In this document: positions 30,447 to 38,870 of the stretch, piece by piece
How positions within the stretch are numbered: the stretch's first letter is position 1
Layout: each line of letters opens with the position of its first letter
NCBI GenBank assembly: GCA_036567845.1
Contig: DATCTT010000181.1
Span: 1 to 46,567 of the forward strand
DNA: 46,567 bases
Direction: 5' to 3'
Source of the DNA: MWAR01 sp036567845
GTDB taxonomy: Bacteria > Muiribacteriota > Ozemobacteria > Ozemobacterales > Ozemobacteraceae
Program-made: the position numbers and the translations under genes
Notes under the pieces: generated by a model
Told to the model about the DNA's origin: nothing
The model's input: only the letters and a program-made list of their open reading frames with translations
Databases searched by the model: none

Positions 30447-31433
30447 ATGATCCGAAGCCTGTTCTCGGTGTTTCCCGCCTCGCACCATGGTTTCCCGCGC
30501 CCTGCCGGAACCCGTGATGTGCTGGCCGCCGCTTTTCTGGGCTTGGCACTGCTGGTCCTGTTCTATTCCGTTCCCGCGTTCGCGCAGACGGCAAGCGAAC
30601 CGCCTTCCGCCCCGCCTCCCGAGGAACGTTATCTGTCAGATCAGGCGATGCTCCTCAAGGAGTCTATCAAACTTCAGATCATCGATGCCTGCGCCGAGAT
30701 CGAGAAGAGCCTGCGTATCCGGATTCTCGTGAAGACGGAAGTGCTCGACAATATCGATGACTATTCCAAGCGGGTCGAGACCTTTTTCACAGACTGGATT
30801 CGCTCGATCGGCATGGACAAGCGGGGCATCCTCCTGTATGCCGCCCTTCCGCGGGACTCCCTGAACGGCAAGTTCAGCCTTCGGGTTGGGATCGGTCTGA
30901 AATATCTGATCACCCGTGAGATGGGCGAAAAGATTCTCAATCAGGTGATTCTGCCCGGGAATGCCGAGAACGACGATGGACGCGGCTTCCTCGAGGGGAT
31001 CCTCACGATCAAACGGACTCTGCTCGACGAACTCCGGCGTGAAAACCAGAATGTTCCGGCCTCGTCGGGAACCTTCGATCTGTTTGGCTTCCTCTGGAGC
31101 TCGAAGGAGATTCTTCTTGCCCTGCTGGTCGGCGGCTTCCTCTGTTACATGGTGTTCTTCGTCGAACGGTGTCCGCGCTGCAACGGCTCGCTCCGCACCG
31201 CTTTTGAAATCCTCAAGGAACCGGGGCATAACACGCTCGGCTTGCGGCGCCGCCTGTATTCCTGCGACCGGTGCGGTTTCACGCGCCGCAAAAAGGAGCC
31301 GATCTACCCGGCCGGCAGCGCCGGGTTCTGGATGTGGCTGCTGGGCACGCGCAGGAACGTGCGGATCGAGGGTGGGGCGACCAGGCTTCCCGGCGATCTT
31401 TCATCCGACGATAGACATACCCCTTCGGAATGA
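30447..31433 (+). CDS. TPM-domain membrane protein with zinc ribbon
   Basis: The 328-residue protein has a signal-like helix (about 25-45), ending near AFA-QT. Then comes a TPM domain (about 60-200): RYLSDQAMLLKESIKLQII, LRIRILVKTEVLDNIDDYSKRVETFF, GILLYAALPRD, and SLRVGIGLKYLITREMGEKIL. A membrane helix (about 224-242) and a zinc ribbon (CPRCNGSL and CDRCGF) follow. Known TPM proteins act in photosystem repair or as phosphatases; here the ligand is unclear. The start ATG 30447 has weak signals; the earlier in-frame ATG at 30309 overlaps the coiled-coil gene. The rnpB promoter lies in its 3' end. Confidence 0.78.
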   Translation: MIRSLFSVFPASHHGFPRPAGTRDVLAAAFLGLALLVLFYSVPAFAQTASEPPSAPPPEERYLSDQAMLLKESIKLQIIDACAEIEKSLRIRILVKTEVLDNIDDYSKRVETFFTDWIRSIGMDKRGILLYAALPRDSLNGKFSLRVGIGLKYLITREMGEKILNQVILPGNAENDDGRGFLEGILTIKRTLLDELRRENQNVPASSGTFDLFGFLWSSKEILLALLVGGFLCYMVFFVERCPRCNGSLRTAFEILKEPGHNTLGLRRRLYSCDRCGFTRRKKEPIYPAGSAGFWMWLLGTRRNVRIEGGATRLPGDLSSDDRHTPSE

Positions 31434-31441
31434 GGTATGAT
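31412..31441 (+). promoter_or_regulatory. Promoter of rnpB
   Basis: TAGACA (31412-31417), 18 bases, TATGAT (31436-31441). The start seven bases on coincides with the first base of the RNase P P1 stem at 31449. The -35 lies inside the TPM coding region. Confidence 0.7.
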
Positions 31442-31448
31442 CGGGACT

Positions 31449-31821
31449 GGCAGGACGGCCGGTCGATCGCGTCCCGACTCGCTTGGGATGAGGAAAGTCC
31501 GGGCTCCGCATGGCAGGACGCTGGGTAACGCCCAGGCCTTCCGCGAGGAATCGCGGAGGGACGGAAAGTGCAACAGAAAAGATACCGCCGATGGCCCGGC
31601 AACGGGATCAGGCAAGGTTGAAATGGTGCGGTAAGAGCGCACCGGGTCGCCGGTGACGGCGATGCCTGGAAAACCCCGTTCGGAGCAAGGCCTAACAGGG
31701 GGAGGGGTAGCCAGCCCCGCCCGACCCCGGGTTGGCCGCTAGAGGTGGCGGGTAACCGTCATCCCAGATAGATGATCGACGCCCGCAAGGGTACAGAACC
31801 CGGCTTACAGGCCGTCCTGCC
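31449..31821 (+). ncRNA. rnpB: RNase P RNA, bacterial class A
   Basis: The ends pair perfectly for 12 bp (GGCAGGACGGCC at 31449-31460 with GGCCGTCCTGCC at 31810-31821), forming P1. The universal block GAGGAAAGTCCGGGCTCC lies near 31490-31507, and its P4 partner ACAGAACCCGGCTTAC near the 3' end. GGAAAGUGCAACAGAAA, the conserved loop J11/12 region, is also present. Length about 373 is normal for class A. With P1 followed by TTTTCCCC, the 3' stem may double as a terminator. It is the RNA catalyst that trims the 5' end of tRNA precursors. Confidence 0.95.
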
Positions 31822-31845
31822 TTTTCCCCTTCTTCACGGGAGCAT

Positions 31846-32760
31846 TCAGGCCTGTGCACGCAGATGCCGCCGCAGCATGATGAACCGCATCGCACTTCGA
31901 AACGCCATCAGACCAACGAAAATGGCGAGCGTGATGTGAAGGGAGCCGGTGCTCGCCCCACGCGGGGGCGTCCAGTCGGCGATGGAAGGCCCGCCGGTCT
32001 GTTCGACCCCTTTCAGATACATGACGCGGGGCAGCAGCAGCCGATCCGTCGTCCGGGTGACCATTTCCCCGTCGATCGTGAAGCCGTATTCAAGCCCGGC
32101 GGAGGCGATGCAGTTGCGTGAAGCCGTGTCATACTCGCCGAACGGGTAGGCATACCAGGTGACGGAGGCAGTGAGCTGTCGCTCAAGCTCCTCTTTGGCG
32201 GAAAGCGTCTCGGCAAGCAGATTCCCCCCTGTCTGGATGATCTTGGGAGGTTCGATGTGGCGGAGGCCGTGCAGACCGACGAGACAGCCGGCTTCGGAGG
32301 CGAGGGCCCGTAGGCCGTCCCATGTGAGATACCCCGGCTGGCCGATCAGATCCGTCGTCACGAAGAGCACCGAGCCGATGCCTAGCTCGCGGCGGATGCG
32401 CCGGATTGCCGTTGCGGAGGTTTCGAGTCCGTCGTCGAAGGTGAGGAGATACCGACGCCCCCCCTGGATGGAACCCGAAAGCCAGGCGGAAAAACTCGCC
32501 GGCTCGAGGGCCATGTAATCATGCCTTTTCAGCCGTTCGAGCCAGCCCGCCAAATCGTGCCAGGTGATTTCCCAGGGCCTGGCCGGGGTTTCAGTCACCC
32601 CGTGGAAGGTGATCGGAACGAGAATTTCGGTCCGAGCCTGGTTCAGGCCGTGCAGAAAGCCGAACACGGCTCCGGCGAACAGCACGATCGTCAGCAGGGC
32701 ATGGTAGACGATGGCGCGCCGGAGCTGTGCGTTGGACAGGGTGGGGGTGGACGGGGACAT
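31846..32760 (-). CDS. Membrane-anchored polysaccharide deacetylase
   Basis: The 304-residue protein has an N-terminal membrane helix (about 19-41) and a NodB-type domain: LLTFDDGLETS carries the catalytic Asp pair, GLHGLRH the metal-binding His-x3-His, and WYAYPFGEYD motif 3. A second membrane helix near the C-terminus (LHITLAIFVGLMAFRSAM) is followed by a basic tail. It should remove acetyl groups from a surface or cell-wall polysaccharide. ATG 32760 follows GGAGG and sits over the stop of the CbiX-like gene, so they are translated together. The target glycan is unknown. Confidence 0.82.
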   Translation of the reverse strand: MSPSTPTLSNAQLRRAIVYHALLTIVLFAGAVFGFLHGLNQARTEILVPITFHGVTETPARPWEITWHDLAGWLERLKRHDYMALEPASFSAWLSGSIQGGRRYLLTFDDGLETSATAIRRIRRELGIGSVLFVTTDLIGQPGYLTWDGLRALASEAGCLVGLHGLRHIEPPKIIQTGGNLLAETLSAKEELERQLTASVTWYAYPFGEYDTASRNCIASAGLEYGFTIDGEMVTRTTDRLLLPRVMYLKGVEQTGGPSIADWTPPRGASTGSLHITLAIFVGLMAFRSAMRFIMLRRHLRAQA

Positions 32761-32762
32761 GG

Positions 32763-33128
32763 TCAGGCCTCCGTGACCCGCGACAGGATGTACCGCTCGA
32801 ATTGGGGGGTCTGGACCAGAACAGGGTCGAGCAGAAACGTGACGCCGGGGTGTTTGAATATCATGTTGTTTATAATGTCTGGGATATCTTTTGAGGTGTG
32901 GGCGCCGGTGACGGCAAACACCGGCAGTACACGCACCGTCTGGGCGCCTTCCGTGATGGCCGTCTCGAGAGCCTGTTCGAGACTGGGGGCGCATTCGCGG
33001 AGAAATCCGTGCCCGATCGTGAGGTGCGGCTGGAGGGTCTGAAGGCGGGCCGTGAAGGCTGCGGCCTCGGATGCAGCGAGCGGGTGCCGGGAGCCGTGGA
33101 AAACAAGGATGACGGCGGCGTTGTGCAT
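32763..33128 (-). CDS. CbiX/SirB-like small chelatase
   Basis: The 121-residue protein is a single-domain chelatase of the CbiX-short type. FHGSRHPLA carries the first catalytic His, and FAVTGAHTSKDIPDII the second, and both are present. Such proteins insert cobalt, nickel or iron into sirohydrochlorin-type tetrapyrroles. No other tetrapyrrole gene is near, and it is joined to a polysaccharide deacetylase gene. A longer open frame to 33662 mirrors the PfkB gene and is not real. No ribosome site precedes ATG 33128; a promoter ends seven bases before it, so the mRNA may be leaderless. Confidence 0.78.
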   Translation of the reverse strand: MHNAAVILVFHGSRHPLAASEAAAFTARLQTLQPHLTIGHGFLRECAPSLEQALETAITEGAQTVRVLPVFAVTGAHTSKDIPDIINNMIFKHPGVTFLLDPVLVQTPQFERYILSRVTEA

Positions 33129-33150
33129 GTCGTGCAGTCTACTGTAGAAT
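33121..33150 (+). promoter_or_regulatory. Probable promoter of the PfkB kinase gene
   Basis: TTGTGC (33121-33126), 18 bases, TAGAAT (33145-33150). The start would be near 33157, 32 bases before ATG 33189. Overlaps the divergent CbiX promoter. Confidence 0.5.
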
Positions 33151-33164
33151 GGGCCCCGTTGCAA
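33136..33164 (-). promoter_or_regulatory. Promoter of the CbiX-like gene, probably leaderless
   Basis: On the minus strand TTGCAA (33159-33164), 17 bases, TAGACT (33136-33141), then seven bases and ATG 33128. Confidence 0.55.
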
Positions 33165-33188
33165 GAATACACGCCCCTGGAGCCGCCG

Positions 33189-34109
33189 ATGATCCTCACC
33201 ATCACCCCTAACCCGTTGCTCGACTACATCATCCATGCCCCGGAACCGCCCGCTCAGGGAGGACACCGGTGCCGTTTCATCGACTGGACGGTCGGGGGAA
33301 AGGGGATCAATGTTGCCCGGATGCTCAAAACACTGGGCCGGCCGGCCCTTGCCATGGGATTCGCGGGCGGGCCGAATGGGGACAAGATCCGGCAGCGTCT
33401 CAGGGAACAGGGGGTGCCGGCCCTTCTGACCCCGACTGCGGCCGAAACACGCGTTGGGATCAACACGGTCATCGAGAGGCCCTCCTCGCAGACTTGGTGG
33501 ATCGAGGATGGGGAAGAGCTGGCCGAGTCCGAGATCCTGGCATTTCTCGAAACCCTCGAGACGCAGCTTCCGAAGACGTCTTTCGTAGCGATGTCCGGCA
33601 CGATTCCGGGGCATGGGAACCGGGATCTGTACCGGCGGGTCATCGAACGTTGCCGGTGCCACCCCTGCGAACTATATCTCGACGGCCGCGGGGAGCCACT
33701 GCGGCAGGCCCTGCAGGCCGGCGGGTTTTTTCTGAAGCACAACCGCGACGAGGCCCGGGAAACATTTGGCATCGACCCCTTCGACGAATCCTGCACGGCT
33801 GAGTTTTTTGCCCGGCTGGCAGAAGCCCGGGTGTGGGGAGCCCTGATCACGGATGGCCCGCGTCAGGCCTTGGCCTGGGACCCCCCGCATATCTGGAGAC
33901 TTGAGCCTCCGCCTGTCCGCGAGGTGAGCGCCGTCGGCTCCGGGGATGCGGCCCTTGCCGGTCTGATCTGGGCCCGCGCAACCGGACTGAACTGGCGGGA
34001 AGCCTCCCTCTGGGCCATGGCTGCCGGGGCCGCGGATGCCCTGCACCCGGGTCCGTGCGCCGCGTCGTTTTCCGACATCGAGCGCATGAGGAAGATGCTG
34101 GGGGCATGA
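33189..34109 (+). CDS. PfkB-family sugar kinase, 1-phosphofructokinase-like
   Basis: The 306-residue protein has the FruK/LacC pattern: MILTITPNPLLDY at the start, WTVGGKGINVARMLKTLG (PfkB signature 1), LPKTSFVAMSGTIPGHG and the C-terminal EVSAVGSGDAALAGLIWA. The usual GAGD of signature 2 reads GSGD, with the catalytic Asp kept. It should phosphorylate a phosphosugar such as fructose 1-phosphate or tagatose 6-phosphate with ATP. No phosphotransferase system gene is near, so the substrate is unsettled. Confidence 0.85.
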   Translation: MILTITPNPLLDYIIHAPEPPAQGGHRCRFIDWTVGGKGINVARMLKTLGRPALAMGFAGGPNGDKIRQRLREQGVPALLTPTAAETRVGINTVIERPSSQTWWIEDGEELAESEILAFLETLETQLPKTSFVAMSGTIPGHGNRDLYRRVIERCRCHPCELYLDGRGEPLRQALQAGGFFLKHNRDEARETFGIDPFDESCTAEFFARLAEARVWGALITDGPRQALAWDPPHIWRLEPPPVREVSAVGSGDAALAGLIWARATGLNWREASLWAMAAGAADALHPGPCAASFSDIERMRKMLGA

Positions 34110-34213
34110 GGCTCGGGAATGCTCTTTTCCGAAGGGCTTCTGGATCGCGAACCCCCGGATGATTTCCAGCGTCTTTAAGGCGGATCGACGCCGCCGTGAT
34201 TCCGCACCGTTTC

Positions 34214-34242
34214 TGGACCCCCCCATGGGAGTCTGATAGAAT
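34214..34242 (+). promoter_or_regulatory. Promoter of pseudopilin cassette 2
   Basis: TGGACC (34214-34219), 17 bases, TAGAAT (34237-34242) with TGA before it. Start near 34249, 22 bases before ATG 34271. Confidence 0.6.
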
Positions 34243-34270
34243 GAATATATACCCTGTGCGAAGAGGCTGA

Positions 34271-34909
34271 ATGGCGACGAAACGAAGAACGGGAAGAGGA
34301 TTCACGCTGCTGGAGATCCTGATCGCCGCGTCCGTGCTGACGATCTTTCTCACCGGCGTGTACCGGGTTTACCGGGGCGTAGCCCGCTCGTTCCAGCAGA
34401 CGAGCTGGTCGCTGGCGATGCAGACCGAAGCCCGGAACGGCCTGACATTCCTTCGCGAAGAGATGCAGCGGGCTTCGTACAAAACGACAATCAGCATCGC
34501 TTCGGTTGTCATCGAGGATTCGAAGATGATGAAAATCCGCTCGGGAACCACCCAATCGGATGCCGTTCTCGCCGAATGGTACATTGGTATCCCGTTTCGC
34601 ACCGACACCCCCAGCACCGGAGCGTGCTTCAAGAGCTCGGTGGCATTCTCGGGCGGAAAGCTGGTCTACACCAAAACCCTCGATTCCGGCACGAATACGG
34701 GAGAACCCCTGTTCAACGGCAAAGTGCTGATGCAGAATCTCGCTTCGGTCACCTTGGCTCTCGAACCCTTCGACATCGATGACGCATCGGGTACCAAGCT
34801 CGTCAACATCATTGTCGAGCTGAGGCATCCAATGCGGGAGCAATACCCGAACACCAAGGTCATCGAGCGTACCGCGGCCAAAGTCGACGTGAAAGTCGAG
34901 GAGCTGTGA
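34271..34909 (+). CDS. GspJ/PilW-like minor pseudopilin, cassette 2
   Basis: The 212-residue product has a textbook prepilin leader MATKRRTGRG, then FTLLE with Glu at +5, and the helix ILIAASVLTIFLTGVYRVYRG. The helix tail reads TEARNGLTFLREEMQRASY, the GspJ-like pattern. The head is beta-rich (SVTLALEPFDI, KLVNIIVELRHP). Its stop overlaps the GTG of the next gene. AGAGG precedes ATG 34271. Confidence 0.87.
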   Translation: MATKRRTGRGFTLLEILIAASVLTIFLTGVYRVYRGVARSFQQTSWSLAMQTEARNGLTFLREEMQRASYKTTISIASVVIEDSKMMKIRSGTTQSDAVLAEWYIGIPFRTDTPSTGACFKSSVAFSGGKLVYTKTLDSGTNTGEPLFNGKVLMQNLASVTLALEPFDIDDASGTKLVNIIVELRHPMREQYPNTKVIERTAAKVDVKVEEL

Positions 34910-35451
34910 TGCGTCACGACAGACTGGGAACATCCTTCGCTGAGGTGATTCTCGCCGTTGCCATCATGATGTTCGCCATGCTGCCGATTTTCGGCATGAT
35001 GAGTTCCTCGAACACGGCAACCCGGATGCAGAAAATCGAAGGCGTCGCGGCGAATCTGGCAAAAGAGGAGATGAACCGCTGGATGTACATCCTCGATCCC
35101 GAGAGCTTCCCTGCGGACGGGGTGGAATACCCCGTGGATGTGCAACCCATCGAAGGTAACGAGGTCGAGATCAAGGTTTGGGTCTACCGGCATGAGAACA
35201 CGACAACGAATGTTGTGTACCCCAAATTCGAATGGCATGATTTCCGGGCCTGCGTGGGAGGGAGCGAACACAACAATCTCGACGGAAAAACCACGCCGTT
35301 CACGCGCCCGGTCCAGGAAGTGACGCGCGACGAGGCCCCGAAAACCTTCCGGCTCGTCGATATCGTTCTCCGGGCACGCTGGAGAACGCCGAACACGGCC
35401 TGGTCAGAGGTCAACCAGTTTTTTCTGGTGTCGCGAAGGGGGTATATGTGA
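34906..35451 (+). CDS. GspI/PilV-like minor pseudopilin, cassette 2
   Basis: The 180-181-residue protein may start at GTG 34906 or ATG 34909; both overlap the preceding stop. The leader MRHDRLG is cut before TSFAE (Glu at +5), followed by the helix VILAVAIMMFAMLPIFGMM. The helical neck (TRMQKIEGVAANLAKEEMNRW) matches GspI/PilV. The head has short beta strands and one Cys (DFRACVGG). The stop overlaps the next start as ATGTGA. Confidence 0.83.
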   Translation: MMRHDRLGTSFAEVILAVAIMMFAMLPIFGMMSSSNTATRMQKIEGVAANLAKEEMNRWMYILDPESFPADGVEYPVDVQPIEGNEVEIKVWVYRHENTTTNVVYPKFEWHDFRACVGGSEHNNLDGKTTPFTRPVQEVTRDEAPKTFRLVDIVLRARWRTPNTAWSEVNQFFLVSRRGYM

Positions 35452-36065
35452 ACGAGTGCCGGCATCGTATGACTTCCATCCGCGGGCAAGTCCCGGCCGG
35501 TCGCTCGGGCATTGCCATCATCCTCGTTCTCACCTTCGTCCTTTGCGTCTTTTCTCTTGCAACGGCCATGTTCTACTTTCGCAAGGAAGTCAAACAGCAG
35601 AATGTGTCGAATGTAAACTTCCTCCAGGCGAATTTTCTTGCCCAGGCCGGGGTTCAGCACGCCCTTCTCAAATGCCGCATCCTGCCCCAGGAGGCCTATG
35701 ATTCCGGAATGGCCCTCCAGGGCTATTGCCCGCTCCAGGCCGTCATCGCAGGCGCGGCCCCCTCGCGGGGCGTTGGGAGCAGCAGGGCAATGCAGGTCTT
35801 CACCGGTGACTGCACGGCCGATCCGGCCCGGGGTATCCCCTGGGATTCTCGCATCCAGAGTGATCTTGGGCTCAATCCCGCCGACTGGCGATACGAGGTC
35901 GCGAGCATGACGGTCATCGCCGCGTTTACCAAGCCTGCGGACAGGCTGTTCGTCCTCACATCCCAGATCATCGCGAGTGGAACCGTGATCGAACATCGGG
36001 GCGGCCGCGGCCCCAGATCCGAGCTGATGACGAAAACGATCGAACTGACACGAAAGATCAACTGA
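35448..36065 (+). CDS. GspK/PilX-like minor pseudopilin, cassette 2
   Basis: The 205-residue protein starts at GTG 35448 inside the previous stop. A leader with RSG precedes the helix IAIILVLTFVLCVFSLATAMFYF, and there is no Glu at +5, as in GspK and PilX, which cap a pseudopilus. The helical neck reads QQNVSNVNFLQANFLAQAGVQHALLK. It is much smaller than true GspK, so a PilX-like minor pilin is also possible. Confidence 0.78.
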   Translation: MNECRHRMTSIRGQVPAGRSGIAIILVLTFVLCVFSLATAMFYFRKEVKQQNVSNVNFLQANFLAQAGVQHALLKCRILPQEAYDSGMALQGYCPLQAVIAGAAPSRGVGSSRAMQVFTGDCTADPARGIPWDSRIQSDLGLNPADWRYEVASMTVIAAFTKPADRLFVLTSQIIASGTVIEHRGGRGPRSELMTKTIELTRKIN

Positions 36066-36092
36066 TCTCTTGGGGCGAAAGAGGAGGGGAGT

Positions 36093-38810
36093 ATGAATCG
36101 ATACCCGACCGTTGTATATTGTGTTCTATTAAGCATGCTCGTTGCGTGCGGAGCTGCCATCGCCTGCGAATTGCCGGCAGAGCCCGCTGCTGCCGTTGTT
36201 CCCGACATCAACGACCAGAACTTTTCGAAGGTGAAGATTGTCGAGGAAAACGGGGGCTTCTACTTCCTCGTTCCCGAAAACACCCAGCTCAAGATGCGCA
36301 TCGTCTGGGACCCCTACGATCACAACGGCGGAAAACTCGATGAAAAGTATGATTATGTCGCTCGTGCCGACAAGGGCAACATTCCGCCGGATCCCAATGC
36401 CCCGGTCATCAACGGCAAAGCCTACTTCCCCCTTTCCGCGATGACGAAGTTCTTTGATGTGTCGGGAAACAGAAAATCCGTCACGGAAGCATTCAGCCGG
36501 TCCAACGGAAATATTGCCGAGAACACCTTCATTGAAGACAAGACACACATGGGGCCTGCTCTGCTGCTGACAAATGCATTCGTGAAGCCGGGACAGGACG
36601 GTGCCGTCACCATCCTCGAAACCGAGCACGCGGCTGCCTATGGTTCCTCTTCGGCCCTGGTCAACCTCGAGGCGAAGACCTACGAGGAGTTGAGTGAACT
36701 CGACAAGGTGTTGCCGAATGACTCTGCCGATTTCGCTGACAAGATCAAGCCGCAACCGACCGAAGTTCCTGATCCGCCTACCGGGTATCTGACCCAGGTG
36801 AAATACCTCTTCGGGAAAGCCGGCATTCAGATGGACAATCTCGATGTCAAGCTGACCCAAATCGAGAACAAGGATTACAAGGCGTATATCGTTGCTGGCG
36901 AGCCAAATGTTTGGAGCGACGGCACGCTTCCCGTGGTGCCGGACGGTGACCCTGACGACAAGGGCGTTGGCAACGATTCCGGGGAGGTTACCGCCACGTT
37001 TCACACCCCCAACGTTGGTGCGACCGTTCCCACGAAGGTCAAGGTCAAGGCCCCGGCTGCCGGATTCGAGGTTACGAACCTCTACTGGTGCTGGGAGGAA
37101 GAAATCACCGTCACGGTTGCCTCGGACACCAACGGCGACGGCACGATGGACGCCTACATCATGGCCCCCGGCGATCCCAAGTGCGGTGTGACCGTTGCGA
37201 AGTGCAGCGCTGGTCTCAAAGTGGTCATCAAGAAGCCGAGTAACTCCTCTGGCTTCTCCGCATTCCGGGTGTACAATACCCGCTCCCCGATTGCCTCAAA
37301 GCTGGAAGTGCTCTCGAACCCTGTCTTCACCTGTGGAGCTGCCAGCATGTCCGTCCCGTTCCGGCTCACCACCTGGGGAACCGACCCGTTTGCTGACAAG
37401 GAGATCAACCCGCCTCTGACGGCAAAGGATGGCTCTGAGATCAAGCACGATATCGAGGCGATGAAAAGCTCCATCAAGCTCTACATGTCCTATCCGGTAT
37501 ACAGCTTTGCAAAGAGCCCTGATATCACCGTTGACGATCTGGCCAACATGCAGAAGGTCAATCTCGGCCTGCTCGAGTTTGTCGATGCAAAGCTGCCGAA
37601 ATGGAACGGGACTTATTACCACCAGAACTGGACCTGGATTCCGGCCAGCTCGACGACCATCACTTCGGCCGTCCTGAACAAGCTCGAGGCGGATGGCGCG
37701 ACCACGTTTGGTGGTGGCTCCTGGGTCATCGAGGGAACGGCCTTGTTCGACGTTCCAGCCCCCCAGCACTTCGACAACGAGGGGGACAGCGTCTCGACGC
37801 CCTATGCCGCCCATGGGGCAAACTACCCCGCCACAGGAACGCCGGATGTCGAGAAACTGCTCAAGTTCTTCGCGATCACCAGGGATTCGGCCGGCCACAA
37901 GAGCGCTTCCTACGATGCCATCGACGCACTTGCTTCGGCGACAACGGCGATGCAGACATTCGACTCCGCTGGAAAGGCGCTTGACAAGGTCGTCCTGCCC
38001 GATACGGAAGCCGAAGTCGGCACCCTCTACGACCATCAGCCGCCGCTGAAAACCCGGATTCCGAACGATATCCCGTCGACCTCGGCGGGTACTCTCTCTA
38101 CATACACCTGGCAGTTGTACCAGTATCTGAAATGCGATGACCAGGATACACCTCCGGAAATCCAGGTGATTGTCTTCGATACCCGCAACAACCGGTACCA
38201 TATCTTTGGCTCCAAGGCCGGCGGTGACGCGAAGATCGCCGGCTCGGCCCCGTCGTTCGCGGCCTACCAGACGGCGAGCCCCTCCGTCTATAGCGAGGAC
38301 GATATCAAGGCGATCACCGACAGCTTGAAGTTCACCCAGTATGAGCCGACCCTGTTCGACCGGTTCATCGACAAGGACGGCATCGGCGGCGCCTCGACCC
38401 TGTCCGAACCGGCACTCGCCGGAAAGGGCTTCGTCTGTCAGGAGAATACCCGTCTGCTGTTCTACATTCGTGCCTGGGATAACATCAACACCTTCTCCGA
38501 AGCGGACACCTTCGGGGTGAGCCAGATTTCCTACGAGGTGAAGGACTGGTTTGCGACGAGCTCCGACAGGCCGCCGAGCTCCGGATATATCACCTACGAT
38601 CCCGACGAGCTGATGTCGAAGCCGATCGTCTGGCTGTTCCGCGCCCCGAATGTGAACTCCGCCGGCGCCGAAGAGACCGACAAGGAGTGTAGCATCACCG
38701 TGAAGGCCAAGGACAAGGCCGGCGCCGAGCAGGTTCTGACCCTCAAGGTGTTCGTCCATTCCAACGATCTGACCATCCGCTCTCTCGAGGAAAAACGCCG
38801 GAGAAACTGA
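36093..38810 (+). CDS. Large exported (possibly lipidated) protein of cassette 2
   Basis: The 905-residue product has a signal peptide; LVAC at 16-19 is an acceptable lipobox, but cleavage near AIA-CE (about 24) is also possible. The mature chain looks beta-rich and acidic, like Ig-type or adhesin modules (VTATFHTPNVGATVPTKVKV, SDTNGDGTMDAYIMAPGD, with a calcium-loop-like DTNGDG). It ends in a short helix (DLTIRSLEEKRRRN). I know no matching family. It is last in the pilin cassette, 27 bases after the GspK-like gene, with GAGGGG upstream. It may be a tip adhesin or a secreted substrate. A terminator follows. Confidence 0.72.
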   Translation: MNRYPTVVYCVLLSMLVACGAAIACELPAEPAAAVVPDINDQNFSKVKIVEENGGFYFLVPENTQLKMRIVWDPYDHNGGKLDEKYDYVARADKGNIPPDPNAPVINGKAYFPLSAMTKFFDVSGNRKSVTEAFSRSNGNIAENTFIEDKTHMGPALLLTNAFVKPGQDGAVTILETEHAAAYGSSSALVNLEAKTYEELSELDKVLPNDSADFADKIKPQPTEVPDPPTGYLTQVKYLFGKAGIQMDNLDVKLTQIENKDYKAYIVAGEPNVWSDGTLPVVPDGDPDDKGVGNDSGEVTATFHTPNVGATVPTKVKVKAPAAGFEVTNLYWCWEEEITVTVASDTNGDGTMDAYIMAPGDPKCGVTVAKCSAGLKVVIKKPSNSSGFSAFRVYNTRSPIASKLEVLSNPVFTCGAASMSVPFRLTTWGTDPFADKEINPPLTAKDGSEIKHDIEAMKSSIKLYMSYPVYSFAKSPDITVDDLANMQKVNLGLLEFVDAKLPKWNGTYYHQNWTWIPASSTTITSAVLNKLEADGATTFGGGSWVIEGTALFDVPAPQHFDNEGDSVSTPYAAHGANYPATGTPDVEKLLKFFAITRDSAGHKSASYDAIDALASATTAMQTFDSAGKALDKVVLPDTEAEVGTLYDHQPPLKTRIPNDIPSTSAGTLSTYTWQLYQYLKCDDQDTPPEIQVIVFDTRNNRYHIFGSKAGGDAKIAGSAPSFAAYQTASPSVYSEDDIKAITDSLKFTQYEPTLFDRFIDKDGIGGASTLSEPALAGKGFVCQENTRLLFYIRAWDNINTFSEADTFGVSQISYEVKDWFATSSDRPPSSGYITYDPDELMSKPIVWLFRAPNVNSAGAEETDKECSITVKAKDKAGAEQVLTLKVFVHSNDLTIRSLEEKRRRN

Positions 38811-38824
38811 CCTCAGGCTGATAA

Positions 38825-38857
38825 AAAGCCCCCCATCCGATCCGGATGGGGGGCTTT
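38825..38857. terminator. Bidirectional terminator between convergent genes
   Basis: A 14-bp stem (AAAGCCCCCCATCC with its complement) and 5-base loop GATCC, with A run on one side and T run on the other, so it can end transcription from both the 905-residue gene and the TPR-HEAT gene. Confidence 0.85.
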
Positions 38858-38870
38858 GCTGCGGAAGAGG

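Noticed and set aside
33129..33662. N-terminal extension of the CbiX-like protein to about 299 residues
   Set aside because: The extension mirrors the PfkB gene on the other strand and has no CbiX-like features; the true domain begins at ATG 33128.
34160..34200. Short inverted repeat (GGCGG/CCGCC) after the PfkB gene
   Set aside because: Five base pairs and no T tract; not a convincing terminator.
37296..38759. 487-residue frame antisense to the 905-residue exported protein gene
   Set aside because: Shadow of a coding frame; no start signals or motifs.
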